From Symsagittifera roscoffensis (taxonomy: Eukaryota > Xenacoelomorpha > Acoela > Convolutidae), in contig NC_087062.1 of the NCBI RefSeq assembly GCF_963678635.1, forward strand, positions 90,557,845 through 90,621,844: a DNA stretch of 64,000 bases. The letters run 5' to 3'. Both the position numbers and the translations under genes were made by a program. Shown here one piece after another: positions 10,898-21,217 of the stretch. The notes beneath the pieces are model-generated. The model had not been told where the DNA came from. It worked only from the letters and a program-made list of their open reading frames with translations, and did not search any database. Numbering within the stretch: position 1 is the stretch's first letter; the number at the start of each line of letters is the position of its first letter.

Positions 10898-11859
10898 CCC
10901 ATCCGGGGTTTACAGAGTTTTTTAGAACTATCTTTCTGCAATTTGAAGGATGGATGATGAACGTTGGTATTTGGCGAACATCATTTTCTTATCCGGTTCC
11001 TCTTGGAGAAGAACGTTCCAGGACGCTGGAATTACGGATAGGAAATTGTTATGTCGTCATTCGACAAAGACTGCGATCCCCAATGAAATCAATCCGATTT
11101 CGAAATGGTTTGCTATGACAGTTTTTTCTGTATTATGTAGAGAACTTGTTTTGTGTGCAACCTCGTCTGGGAATGGCGTGAAGATCGTTTGTGGAAGGGA
11201 TGCCTTGTAACTCGGATCTGTACGTATACTTGATCATCGACGTGGTCATTGTTCTAGTTCGATGAAGTCCTTTTCTGCAAAGTCAAGTCGTACTCTAAAT
11301 CCTTTGAGTTGTGATTGTGGACGGCATGTCGGTTGTGCTTAGCCATTCTTTTTTTCGAGTGTGATGGGATCATCTGGTCTTTGGATGTTCGTCTTTGTTG
11401 TTGTGTATCGATCTATATACTGCAAAGTATGATTTACATTTTATAAAATTATGTTAATTCAATTTTTTAATCATGATTTTAGTTAGTTGTTTTCACAAAA
11501 GCGTTTTGTTTTAGTTTGGTTATTTTGAAGAAATACTCACCCTTGAGTACCTCTTATTAAAAATAGGAGTGTGGTCACAAAGCGTGGATGTAGCGCGGTG
11601 GGTTAGGGCGGCTATAGAGCATGCTCAGGAAGTCCTCTCTGGTGGGCTCGGCCAAGTGTGGGAGTATGATTGCATGCATGCTGTTTCTTTGAGAGGTCCT
11701 GTTATGTGATCACGTTTTATGTTGGGTTTATGTTGATCTTTTCTGTTTTGTAGATGATCATGGTGTGAAGACTAGAAATATAAATCAAACATTGATAGAA
11801 AATGGTTAGTACTAATTCTAAATTTATTAGTGAAGAGTATTTTAAATTATACTTACCTG
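10898..11859 (-). other. 3' untranslated part of the LTR element
   Basis: This is 960 bases between the end of the large 3' ORF and the 3' LTR. No ORF on the element's coding strand is supported. The purine-rich primer tract abuts the LTR. Confidence 0.45.
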
Positions 11860-13053
11860 TTAATCATCTGGGAAAAAGCCGTGGGGGAAGATGTCGTGTA
11901 TCATGTCTGATGTTGTTAGTAATTTGGCTAGTATGCGTTTGATGTTTTTAGTTTGTAGCAGTGGCCAAAACAATTGAAGTGCTTTACTGGTGTTTAGTTC
12001 TTCGGTGCCTACTGCAAACTCATAAGGTGTGTTTTGAATGAAGTTATATATTTTATGATTATATTTAGTATTGTGAATGAATTCTAATATGGTTATTTCA
12101 ATAGGCTGGATAAACTCATGCGGGATAAGGAAGGGTCTGGATTCTTCGGCATTGAAGGTCTTCGTGATGGGACAGAATATATACATTTGGGTAACTGGGT
12201 CATAGTTGCGGAGGATGACGTGGAGGTTAGTATCTTTGATGCAATATGTAAAATTGAGGAAAAATGGCGATGTGTACTTTGAGTTAAGAAACTGAAAACG
12301 ATGATGAGGTTGTCTTGTTGGGGTGTGCAAATCAAAATGATTTTGTATATAACGATAGTATGTATATGTGTGCGTTTGTTTAGTGCGTAACATAATATCG
12401 AGGGAACAGTGCAAGTCGCGTTCCTGTGGTGAAAGAAAGTGAAAGGTTAGTGAGAATAACTGAAATTTATCGTAAAAGCTCTCGTATGCTTGAATATTAG
12501 CTAGTGATTCTGAAATAATGTGGTCATTCTTTCTATCAAAAATAATAAGTGTGAATACGTATGATGTTTTGATGAAAAATTTTTCTGTTAGTTGCGGGTT
12601 TGCGAAGCGGTCTTGATCTAAAAATTGGTCTTGATTAGGTCGCATGATATTATGATCGTAATATTCTATTGCAAATTCTTTAGCTCGGGGTGCAGTGAAT
12701 GTTTTTAGTAACTTTGTATATCCAACGTAAGTAAAATGTCGAGGTGTTAGTGTTGTGGTGAGTCTGTATAACATGTCTTTGTTCTTTTCTATGCTGTCAT
12801 GATTATTAGTTAGTGGTAGGCAAAGGGGGTTAGTAAAATTATAATAAGCTGTCCAATGAAGAGTTGGCATTAAAACATGTTCATCTACAAAATTGCGTGT
12901 GTCATTAGTATCATTAGGTGTGTTTAATGTATATTGCGGAAATGAGGGCAAGGTGATTGCAAGAAAATTTTTCAGGTTTGTATGTTGCGTGTGATTAATA
13001 TATTCGCGGATTGTTTCGGGTTTGGTCGGGATTGGGTGATTTGGAATTTTCGT
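11860..13053 (-). CDS. unrecognised 3' ORF of the LTR element
   Basis: A long uninterrupted frame of about 397 codons ends at 11860. The clearest part is the last 363 codons, from 12951. No ATG opens the frame; it runs back to a TAA at about 13054, so the start is either upstream across a frameshift or supplied by splicing. The protein is rich in Tyr, Phe, His, Thr and Asn and looks globular. I see no transmembrane segment, zinc motif or known catalytic motif. It lies after the env-like genes and before the 3' LTR, where some retroelements and retroviruses carry accessory genes. It is the longest intact frame of the element apart from RNase H-integrase. I cannot name a family. Confidence 0.55.
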   Translation of the reverse strand, partial: TKIPNHPIPTKPETIREYINHTQHTNLKNFLAITLPSFPQYTLNTPNDTNDTRNFVDEHVLMPTLHWTAYYNFTNPLCLPLTNNHDSIEKNKDMLYRLTTTLTPRHFTYVGYTKLLKTFTAPRAKEFAIEYYDHNIMRPNQDQFLDQDRFANPQLTEKFFIKTSYVFTLIIFDRKNDHIISESLANIQAYESFYDKFQLFSLTFHFLSPQERDLHCSLDIMLRTKQTHTYTYYRYIQNHFDLHTPTRQPHHRFQFLNSKYTSPFFLNFTYCIKDTNLHVILRNYDPVTQMYIFCPITKTFNAEESRPFLIPHEFIQPIEITILEFIHNTKYNHKIYNFIQNTPYEFAVGTEELNTSKALQLFWPLLQTKNIKRILAKLLTTSDMIHDIFPHGFFPDD

Positions 13054-13321
13054 TTAAAAGTGCGATAAGCTCTGTGAGTGCTAGTTGGCGTTTCGGTGGA
13101 TGTGGATGATTGTGCTAATTATGGAGTGTAAGCTGAGGAGGGTGTGGGAGTAGGTGGATTTGAGGATGTTAATGTGGATGATAGTTGATGTTTTGAAAGG
13201 GTGTTGGGGTGTATTAATTGTTGTTGTAAAGTTATAAAATTATCAAGCTCCTGGGAAATTTGGGGGGTATCTGGGGAATTATTATATGATCTGTCGGAAT
13301 GAAGTGGAGAATAGGTTGGGG

Positions 13322-14146
13322 TTACTTGGGAAGCGTAAGAAGGAGTGGAAATGGATGGGGTGGGTGATTTGATGGGATTGGTTGAAAAGGGGGTTTTGAA
13401 AAAACTGAAGAGTTGGTCTGGGTATAATTTGAGGGAGATGGTTCGGAGTCTGCAAATTCGTCGGGGGTTTCTACATTAGAGTTATTAAATTTTGAGATAG
13501 AATATAAAACTAAAATATCTGAGTTAGTATCAGAATTCGTGCTTGATGATATATTAAAAATCGAAAAAATCGGGTGGTGGGAAAGCAAAAAGTGGTATGA
13601 TTGGGATTGGAGTTTGGAGGTTGGCTGGGTGAGAGTTTGAGCGATGGAGGGATCCAAGTTGTCGGCTCATCGTGGGCTAAAAAAATTATTATTTTGAGAT
13701 TGAAAAGTGGTGGTGTGAGGTTGTTCTATAATTTGTTCATAAGTATTATCATTTTGTGAATGATGTGTAATTATGTGTTGGATGGGACTTTGTGTTGCAT
13801 TCGGTCTAAAATTTGGATTATGTGTGATTGCTAGGTTTCGAAAATTACGGGGAACTAATGATAATGGATGGTTTTGTGGTAGGGTTGGTATCTGTGGTGC
13901 TGTAGGTGTTGTGTCTACATTATTATGTTCTTCATTATATGTGTTTGGTCTTGTGGATATTTTTGTATTATATTCTTTTATTTGTGCATCTAAAAGTATT
14001 TTGTTTATTGATGATGAAAAAATTCCAAAAAATCCTGCAAATAGTATACGTAATACACTTGCTTGTCTGTTTACATGTGTGTGTATAGCGCATGTGTTAT
14101 AGATTCGTTTGAACAGTGAGAAAAGAAATCCTATAAAATCAAACAT
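13322..14146 (-). pseudogene. env membrane anchor and low-complexity tail, one TGA
   Basis: The first third (from about 14146) is hydrophobic (GFLFSLF, then RILFAGFFGIFSS) and looks like membrane-spanning sequence at the end of a glycoprotein. The middle and the rest are Pro/Asn/Ser/Thr-rich. An in-frame TGA at 13667-13669 splits the frame; reading continues in the same frame to 13322. Upstream, in the 90 bases before 14146, more hydrophobic sequence can be read in the same region. I infer that this is the C-terminal part of the env-like protein or a separate tail ORF, broken by one stop. Confidence 0.45.
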
Positions 14147-14238
14147 GGCGTATAAGATAGTTAATTTTTCTAAGATGTAATAGGGCCATCCTAGAAAAGC
14201 TAGAATTTCGTTCTTTAATGTGACAAAACTAAAAATAT

Positions 14239-15276
14239 TTATAGGTAAAATATCCTGTGGTCTGTATGTATATTTTCACCGTTTAAATATATGTAGTCTT
14301 TGATATCTTCCGCTTGTGTATAAATATCTGCGAATCCTGCGTTTTCGGCAAGTTTTCCTAAATTCTGGTCAATTGATTGTCTTTGTATTGTGTCCATTTG
14401 TGTTAATAATTCCTGAAATTTTTGTGTTCTAATGTGATGTTGGATTTCTGATTTAGAATATATTCCAATTGATTGTAAATCAATATTTGGATTACGAGCA
14501 ATGGCTCTGATGCTTTCGGGTGAAATTTTTTTGAGTGATTGCCTTAATGTAGGGTATGGTGTAAGGAGATAGTATTTATCTTCATCAGGATTTAATTGTA
14601 CTACATTGTGGCTACTTTCTGATCCACATGGGACTGCGGTATCCCAAAAATATGTTCGTCTTGAAAGTGTGTCGACAAAATGTACTTTATTTTTATAGAA
14701 TATGGGGATTCTTTTGTAACAACGTTTGTCTTCAAAAACATATAATGATACTTTTATATAAGATACTTTTTTGGTGCAAGTATAGAACCATAAAATGTTT
14801 CCTTCATAGTCAAGAAAATTTAATCTGTTTTCTGATAATAAGTATCTTGCGTAAGGTATTTTTAGTACTGCTAATGCGAGTGATTGTAGGATTTGTGTTC
14901 TTTCCAATTCGCATAGTTGATGAAAAGTCTCTAATTCGGAGAGTGACATTTCCTGAAAAATTCGACTAATTGTGTAGTCTAACTTCATATGTAAGTGGAT
15001 ATCATAATGAATATCACCAAAATAGGTGCTATTCATTAGTGATAGTTCTTGTAAACGTGTGCTTTTACTGTCATGTGGTTTTAGTTTTCCACAAGGTTGA
15101 CCTGTGCTTTTATAAAAGTTAACTGGTGTGTATAATGTTCCTTCGTTAATACGGTGACTTGTAGCATAAGGGTCAAATTTTATTTTTCCAGTGGTCATGT
15201 CGAAACCTTTTTCGTATTCGACAAGTATTTCAGAGTATTGTGTTTTATAAAGTGGATTGCTATATTTTACATGCAA
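14239..15276 (-). CDS. env-like glycoprotein, C-terminal ectodomain portion
   Basis: This is an open frame of 345 codons that overlaps the end of the preceding 342-codon frame by 17 nt in another phase. The two probably were one protein before a frameshift. It has scattered cysteines and no nucleic-acid-binding motif. Its position between integrase and the hydrophobic anchor at about 14.1 kb is that of a retroelement envelope. Chuvirus-like glycoproteins captured by LTR elements are one possible source, but that is only an impression from the cysteine layout. As read, it is separated from its signal peptide and is a broken gene. Confidence 0.5.
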   Translation of the reverse strand: MHVKYSNPLYKTQYSEILVEYEKGFDMTTGKIKFDPYATSHRINEGTLYTPVNFYKSTGQPCGKLKPHDSKSTRLQELSLMNSTYFGDIHYDIHLHMKLDYTISRIFQEMSLSELETFHQLCELERTQILQSLALAVLKIPYARYLLSENRLNFLDYEGNILWFYTCTKKVSYIKVSLYVFEDKRCYKRIPIFYKNKVHFVDTLSRRTYFWDTAVPCGSESSHNVVQLNPDEDKYYLLTPYPTLRQSLKKISPESIRAIARNPNIDLQSIGIYSKSEIQHHIRTQKFQELLTQMDTIQRQSIDQNLGKLAENAGFADIYTQAEDIKDYIYLNGENIHTDHRIFYL

Positions 15277-16288
15277 ATTCTGTTTCTTGATATAGTTGAA
15301 AACGTGTTAATTTATTTTCTATATCATGAATGTTTCTAAAATCATTACTTTGTTTACGAGATGGGTTCACTTGTTCGTATGGGATTGATTCAATAAAATA
15401 TTTTTCATGAAATTTTATCATTCGAGCGTGTATTTTTGCTACTTGAAATGTTGTGCATGTATCTTCGGGAAACCAAACAATTGTTGCTTGGGTCCTTGTT
15501 GTAGGGTCACAATAACCTTGATCATTTTTGCAAGGTAATCTAATTCCTTGATAGATCATGGTGTTGTCAGTTAAATCTCGTGTGAGTTGTATTTTTTCAA
15601 GTTGTATTTTCCAATCGAAAAACATTATTTGTTGATATCCTTTATTTTTTGTGTCTGCTTTGCAGTTTGAAGGGTCATTTATTCCAATGTGTGGTATCCA
15701 GTGTTTATCGTGTATATGATAAGTTAATCTTCCGTGTGCGCCGTTATATGGATATTTTTCGTCTAATTGAATATGTCCTTGATATCGTTCAAGTTCTGCT
15801 TGATGTACAGAATCGGCAAAGACATGAAAATTTACTATTGTTCTGTCTGTGTTTTTATTTCTTGTTAGATTTAGTCTGAGTAATTCGTTTTTACAATCGT
15901 CGGGGCTTAGATGTAAAAGTCTTTCAATGTTACTTTGGTAAAACGATTCATGGTCAAGTCGGTTTTTATTTCCGTTTGAAACTTGTGAACAATGTACTTT
16001 CTTTTCGGAAAATGTTGCTGTAAACTTATATCCTGTGACTGTTGTTGCTCGGGCTTTTGAATACAGTGTTGCTATTACATTTGTAGTTTCTATAGCTTGT
16101 GGTTCTGTTTCGCATTGTGATACTTGATTTATAGCATATTTGTGTAGTGTTTTTTGTTCGTTTTCTTCACAATCATAGTGTGTTACTAATAAATCCTGGG
16201 GTCCTGTGCGAGGAGAAGGATTTGTATTTTGGTCGGAAAATATTAGAAAAAAGATGTGTTGAAATGTTAATATCTTTAGAATATACAT
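15260..16288 (-). CDS. env-like glycoprotein, N-terminal portion with signal peptide
   Basis: This is a 342-codon frame with a true ATG. The first 18 residues form a hydrophobic signal (ILTFQHIFFLIF). A YDC motif follows soon after, then spaced cysteines (SQC, VHC, DDC, SNC, LPC, GYC, TC) and N-glycosylation sequons such as NLT. This fits the ectodomain of a class of viral-type surface glycoproteins. If the protein once functioned it would act at the membrane of particles or cells. The frame ends where the next env frame starts, which indicates a frameshift. Its ATG overlaps the stop of the upstream Pro-rich ORF by 13 nt. Confidence 0.55.
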   Translation of the reverse strand: MYILKILTFQHIFFLIFSDQNTNPSPRTGPQDLLVTHYDCEENEQKTLHKYAINQVSQCETEPQAIETTNVIATLYSKARATTVTGYKFTATFSEKKVHCSQVSNGNKNRLDHESFYQSNIERLLHLSPDDCKNELLRLNLTRNKNTDRTIVNFHVFADSVHQAELERYQGHIQLDEKYPYNGAHGRLTYHIHDKHWIPHIGINDPSNCKADTKNKGYQQIMFFDWKIQLEKIQLTRDLTDNTMIYQGIRLPCKNDQGYCDPTTRTQATIVWFPEDTCTTFQVAKIHARMIKFHEKYFIESIPYEQVNPSRKQSNDFRNIHDIENKLTRFQLYQETEFACKI

Positions 16289-17430
16289 GTGTATGATAAT
16301 CCTGAGTATGGGTTATAAAATGTTATGTAACCAATTGTGTTTTTTGTATATCTATCGTATTTGTATATTACTTCAGTGGTTATGAATGGTGGCGGTAGTG
16401 GTTGAGCTGTTATATTTGGTAGATTTAATGGGTAGGGGTGTTGAACAATATTATTAAGTTTGGTTGTGATTTCAAATTTTAATTGGAGACTATTTTGTTG
16501 AAAAATTTGAATATTATGCTCTCGAATATCGTCGTGGATATCTTGTCTATATTGTAATCTATTGAGTGCCCAACTGTGGAGTCGGTTACTTTCTTGATGT
16601 TGTCCAAATAATGGTGGGGGTGCTACGAATGTATTCCAATCTAGTCGTAAAGGGATATTTGTTGATGATTGTTCTCGATATCTAGCATCGAGGTTTTTTG
16701 GAAAATTTAAAGGGAATATCGTCGGTGAAATTTGGATTAATGATGGTGCTGACGGTAGTGATAATGTTTCTGGTAATGATGATAGTGTTTTATCCGTAGA
16801 AATATCTACTATTGGATCATTCACTAAGTTTGGTTCACCTTGTGTACATGAGTGTGTTGCCCAATATGGTAGTCGTGCGGTGTGATTGGGGGGGTTAAAG
16901 GGATTTTCACGTATTTGTTCAGATGTTGGTGTTAAACCTAGGTAATCTGAGGGTATACTTGAGGTGCTACGTCGTGAAAGGAGTGGGGGAGTTTCTGGTA
17001 ATGTACTATTTGGGTTTTCTGAAGTAGTTGGTAATGGTGATTGGGGTATATCAAAATGAACTCTAGGGGTTTGAAAACTTCTGTTTCGTCGTTGATGTAT
17101 AATTTGTCTATTTATTTCGACTGTATTTTGGTTTTGACTAATGCTTCTTATACTGCTTAATTCTTGTGGTAATGTGGGGTACAAATTATATGTTGGTTCA
17201 CTTAGAGGTGCCTGTCGCTGAACTGGTTCTAATGGCTCGGATAAGCGAGCGTGTCGTTCTTCGAAAGTGTATGGATTATCTTGAAAAGAAATTAGTGTGG
17301 ATATTTGGGGGTTTTGGGTAGTTGTGGGTATTGCTTGATTTTCTTGGGATGATGTCTGTGAAGACTGATTTTGTGATTGTTGGTTAGCAATTTTTGAAAG
17401 TGTCCGATTGATTTTTTCTAGTGGGGAGAT
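16276..17430 (-). CDS. Pro/Ser/Thr-rich ORF between integrase and env
   Basis: An open frame can be followed from about 17430 to the stop at 16276; the 302 codons from 17184 are clearest. It has many Pro, Ser, Asn and Gln, several SLPE/PETPP-like repeats, no transmembrane segment and no recognised domain. A clear ATG is lacking, so translation may depend on splicing or on fusion with pol. The stop (TAA) sits inside the first codons of the env-like ORF, overlapping its ATG by 13 nt. It may be an extended C-terminal tail of pol or an env leader. No function can be assigned. Confidence 0.45.
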   Translation of the reverse strand: MSPLEKINRTLSKIANQQSQNQSSQTSSQENQAIPTTTQNPQISTLISFQDNPYTFEERHARLSEPLEPVQRQAPLSEPTYNLYPTLPQELSSIRSISQNQNTVEINRQIIHQRRNRSFQTPRVHFDIPQSPLPTTSENPNSTLPETPPLLSRRSTSSIPSDYLGLTPTSEQIRENPFNPPNHTARLPYWATHSCTQGEPNLVNDPIVDISTDKTLSSLPETLSLPSAPSLIQISPTIFPLNFPKNLDARYREQSSTNIPLRLDWNTFVAPPPLFGQHQESNRLHSWALNRLQYRQDIHDDIREHNIQIFQQNSLQLKFEITTKLNNIVQHPYPLNLPNITAQPLPPPFITTEVIYKYDRYTKNTIGYITFYNPYSGLSYTCIF

Positions 17431-18759
17431 TTATTTTTATTGTAGTATTCTTCAATGAAAAGAATTAAAAGGATTGTTGCTAAGGCGAATGTGACTATTG
17501 CCTTTTTTACACATTTGCACATTGTCAGTATTAGGGATGATAAAAATATGATGAATATTACAAATAATAAAAAAAATATCTGTTCTACTAAAAATTGTTC
17601 GTATCATTTAAATAGATTGTGAAATGTCGTACCTGTGAATATTATCAATGATTTGGGAAAGTTGGAGATATATTTCAAATATGGAGTAGAAAATTAGAAA
17701 GATGTTGCAAAAAATTATTAAAATGATTATAAAAGCTTCAAAAGTATCAAATAGAAATATGAATAAAAAATTTGAATAGTATGAAAAATTTCATTAAAAG
17801 ATTTAAAATTGTATTCTTTAACATATTGACTGTTTGAGAGAAAATCATTTGAGAAATGATTTCTTCGTCAAATATTTTTTGTTGTTTGAGGCGAGATTCA
17901 AGTGTGGTTGATTAATTATGGATTTTTTGTCAAGTGTGTTGAGTTTTGTGAAAAATTGTTGGGGACTGATTTTATGGTGTTCGGGAGGTCTTCTTTGCTT
18001 TATTTTTATTTGTCGGGTGATCTGGGGATTTTTGAAATATTTGTACTTTAGGCCAAATGATTATGGTGCTTTTTTACTTTAGGCTAATTTGTTATTTTTG
18101 GTTGGAGGGTTTTTGAGGTCTGAGTTGGGAAAATATTGTTGATCTTTGCGCTATTAGATAGGGGAGGGTTGTAATATTATGGTGGTATTTATTTTAGTTG
18201 TCAAGTTTTAGCGAATTGCTTATTTTTGACCTGGAGGTTGTAAAGTTATAGTTATAGATATGCCTGGAGTTTTAATATCTTTCGGCTAATAGGTTGGTGT
18301 TAGAGATATAGAAGGTGACGGATTTAAGTGAATCCTATTGGCTGAATCTGAACTAGAATTGTTGCCTTTTTGTCAGCATGTTATTTTGAAAAATGAAAGT
18401 TCAAAATAATCCAGAGGTGTAAAAATTATTTATTTTAAAATCAGAGTTGTTTTTGAAATTCAACTTTCTTTAATATTTTAGATTGTGGGATGAATGTTTT
18501 GTAGTTTTTACGTGGTTGATTTCAAAGTCGTGATGATTCTCTATGTTCTGATTTTTCTACTTCTTCTTGTGGTAGAAATGTTTCTATCATTTTTTTATTT
18601 TTTCTTTCTCTTTGAGGTATATTTGGGTCTGGCGTTTTTGTATTGTTTTGAGTTGTGGTTTGTTTTTGATTTTGTTTTTCATGATGAACGTTGTGTTCTT
18701 CATCTATTTCTTTTTCAGTATGTGGATGATTTTGAATAACTTTTAAACCTGTGAAAGAA
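17431..18759 (-). other. pol tail and spacer of the LTR element, no intact ORF
   Basis: Reading back from integrase, a hydrophilic Lys/Glu/Asn-rich stretch (about 18500-18760) continues the integrase tail with interruptions. Beyond it the minus strand has many stops. Plus-strand hydrophobic reading frames here are products of the T/G-rich composition of the coding strand's complement and are not genes. Confidence 0.4.
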
Positions 18760-19132
18760 TCTAATTGAGTGAATTCGCTAGTGCGTTTTCTTTTGGGTAG
18801 TAAGGTAATAAATTGTTACGATGTTGAACAACCTTTTTTTTATTTTGGATCCGTAAGTTTATACGTTACGTCAGTGGGTTTGGCAATGATTTGGTATGGT
18901 CCTGTTTGAAGGGGTTGTACTTTTTTAGAGATTCCTTTTGCGTATTAAAGTTAGGTATTAAAACTAATGTTCCAATTTTTAAATCTGTGTCTGGTGTAAA
19001 GCGTGAATTAATTTGATCGTTATTGTTTTGCCTTTGTAACAATTTCTTCGTTATTTTTTGGTAAATATCATTGTCTTTTTTATCTCTATTTAATATTCAT
19101 TCGGTTTGTGTGCCGGAGGCTAATTTAAGAAT
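18760..19132 (-). pseudogene. integrase C-terminal GPY/F-type domain remnant
   Basis: After the stop of the integrase frame at 19133, a shifted frame encodes FTPDTDLKIGTLVLIPNF and then, in another frame, LQTGPYQIIAKPTDVTYKL followed by VVQHRNNLLPYY. The TGPYQI segment is the GPY/F motif typical of Ty3/gypsy and gammaretroviral integrase C-terminal domains. Two frameshifts and one stop separate it from the core. This shows that the integrase of this copy is truncated. Confidence 0.7.
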
Positions 19133-21205
19133 TTATGGGTGATGAAAATGATCTTCATCATGTGTGTGTAAAGGTAGGTTATAACAAATTGAGTCTTTAT
19201 TTGGTTGGCAATAGCCTTGTGCATTTTTATGGGCATTTGCTGTAAACATAATTGGTTTACGTGGCTTTTGGTTGAAAACCATTTCGTATGGTGACATTCT
19301 TAAAATTGTCGTGATTTGTGTATTGTATGCTAAGGGAAATAATTTTACATCTGCTGACCATTCTGTGTATTTTGTATCATTTCCATTTATGATACTTCTG
19401 AGATATTCTTGTAGTGAACGGTTCATACCTTCGACTAAACCGTTTGTCCAAGGTGCATGAGATGTACGTGGTTTATGTTTGATGTTATATAAGTGGAATA
19501 GTGTGATAATTTCATTATTATTGAAATCTGTACCGTTGTCTGTAACTAAGATTTCGGGTAATCCGAATTTAGCTATCCAATGTTCATAAAGCGTCGTGTA
19601 AGCATAATAAGCGTTACAATGTGGTACTGGGTTGAGTGCTACATAATGTGTGAATGCGTCAACAATGACCATAATGTAGGAGTTTCCTTTAGAAGATGGT
19701 GAAATTGGTCCTTTTGTATCGAATGACATGCGATGGTTAAAATATAAGCTTTTTCCTTTAAAATCTTGTTTTTGTACTATTTGTTTTTGATTTGGATAAG
19801 GTTTGTTCAATTGACATATTATACAATCATTGCATAATACTTTTATCCAAATTGGTGCATTTGGGAAATAAAAATTTTGTGTAAAGTTCGAGTATGTTTT
19901 TTCTGATTCGGAGTGTCCTTTAGTATTTTGTGTATGTGAGATATTAAAAGCTATTAATATCATACTTAAAGGAAGACAGGGAACTTTAGGATCAATTAAT
20001 TGATATTCTAAAAGATCTCTATTTTCATTAATTGTTGTGTTATTAAATTTTCGGAAATATCGGAGGAGTTTTTTATTTCCTAAAATTGTGGTATCTGCTT
20101 TTACGGGCTTAGTTTTGTATTTGTGCCATGATTTTAGTTGTCTAATTACTGGGTCGAGATTTTGATATTGTTTTAAGAGTTCAGGTGTAATTTTATCTAT
20201 TGGGGGGAGAAAAATATTGTCAATTTCTAGTTTTGATAGAGGAATTGTGTCAAGTGGGTCATGGAGGTCAAAAACTTGGTTTATTGTGTATTTTGAATCG
20301 TTTGATTGTGTTCCTGATAAATTTATTTTATCGGTTAAATTTTCTTTTTCAATTAATGGAAAAAGGTCTTTTTTATGCGAGTGTTGTTTTATTCTCTTTT
20401 GTTGAGTATTAGTTTTTATCCATTGTGAGTATGGAATTGGTTTGAAAGTTGATGTTTCTAGTAAATTATTTTGGCAATCTAAGTAAAGTGGGAAATGTTG
20501 TAGATTATTTATCTGTGATTGATCAATGTCAGTTTTTACCGCATATTTGCATTCTAGTCGGGGTGATGTTTCATCTTTTGCGAGATAAAATTCAATATTT
20601 TGTGGTATTTCAACTGTAGTTTTTCGTGTGAGTAATTCAGGTGGCGTATTTCTACTTAATGTATCTGGTAATGCAAGGTTTTTTCCTGCTGTCCAAACTA
20701 TATGTAAGTTTGGGAGTTTCATTAGAATTAGTTGAAATCTATAAACTCTATGATTTGGATTTGATTTTTGTGTAAAGAGAAATATAATTGATTTATGATC
20801 TGTGAATAAAACTGTTGGGTGTTTTGATCCAAGTATCAGAAATTCATATTCTGTAAGTGTATAAATTATAGCTGTACTTTTTCTCATTAGAGTTGAGAGT
20901 CGTAGCTCTGCTTGAGTGAATAATCGTAAATTTGCTGATATAAGGTTCATTTTATTTGTTCCACTATGTGATTGTAGCAATGCTGCGCCGATGCCAAAAT
21001 TTGAAGCATCGCACATTGCATAGAATGGTTGGTTTGGATCTGGAATTGTATTTGAAATTTGTTCAGTTAAAAGATTTTTAATTTCTTCAAATCGTGTTTG
21101 ATGTTCTGTGGTCCATTTAAAATTACTTTGTTGTCTGAGGATGTTATAAAAAGGTCTTAAGTATAATTGCATTTTGTAAACATTTTTACTTAAGAAATTT
21201 AACAT
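19133..21205 (-). CDS. pol: pol: RNase H and integrase
   Basis: This is a 690-codon frame. RNase H residues lie in FYAMCDASNFGIGAALL (Asp), VLFTDHKS (Asp) and ALPDTLSR (Asp). The integrase zinc domain has a His pair and CNDCIIC. The DDE core is visible as MSFDTKGP (first Asp), VTDNGTDF (second Asp) and GLVEGMNRSL (Glu). The enzyme would degrade template RNA and insert the cDNA. The frame is continuous with RT upstream: a single in-frame TAA at 21218-21220 separates them. Its own stop at 19133 precedes the GPY/F remnant. It is the best-preserved coding block of the element. Confidence 0.9.
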   Translation of the reverse strand: MLNFLSKNVYKMQLYLRPFYNILRQQSNFKWTTEHQTRFEEIKNLLTEQISNTIPDPNQPFYAMCDASNFGIGAALLQSHSGTNKMNLISANLRLFTQAELRLSTLMRKSTAIIYTLTEYEFLILGSKHPTVLFTDHKSIIFLFTQKSNPNHRVYRFQLILMKLPNLHIVWTAGKNLALPDTLSRNTPPELLTRKTTVEIPQNIEFYLAKDETSPRLECKYAVKTDIDQSQINNLQHFPLYLDCQNNLLETSTFKPIPYSQWIKTNTQQKRIKQHSHKKDLFPLIEKENLTDKINLSGTQSNDSKYTINQVFDLHDPLDTIPLSKLEIDNIFLPPIDKITPELLKQYQNLDPVIRQLKSWHKYKTKPVKADTTILGNKKLLRYFRKFNNTTINENRDLLEYQLIDPKVPCLPLSMILIAFNISHTQNTKGHSESEKTYSNFTQNFYFPNAPIWIKVLCNDCIICQLNKPYPNQKQIVQKQDFKGKSLYFNHRMSFDTKGPISPSSKGNSYIMVIVDAFTHYVALNPVPHCNAYYAYTTLYEHWIAKFGLPEILVTDNGTDFNNNEIITLFHLYNIKHKPRTSHAPWTNGLVEGMNRSLQEYLRSIINGNDTKYTEWSADVKLFPLAYNTQITTILRMSPYEMVFNQKPRKPIMFTANAHKNAQGYCQPNKDSICYNLPLHTHDEDHFHHP

Positions 21206-21217
21206 TTCAAGGAATTC

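Noticed and set aside
13667..13669. TGA recoding (selenocysteine or readthrough) in the env tail, and at 27025
   Set aside because: Other stops in the element include TAA and TAG, and one TGA is clearly a mutation from TCA in the sister copy. Decay explains them better.
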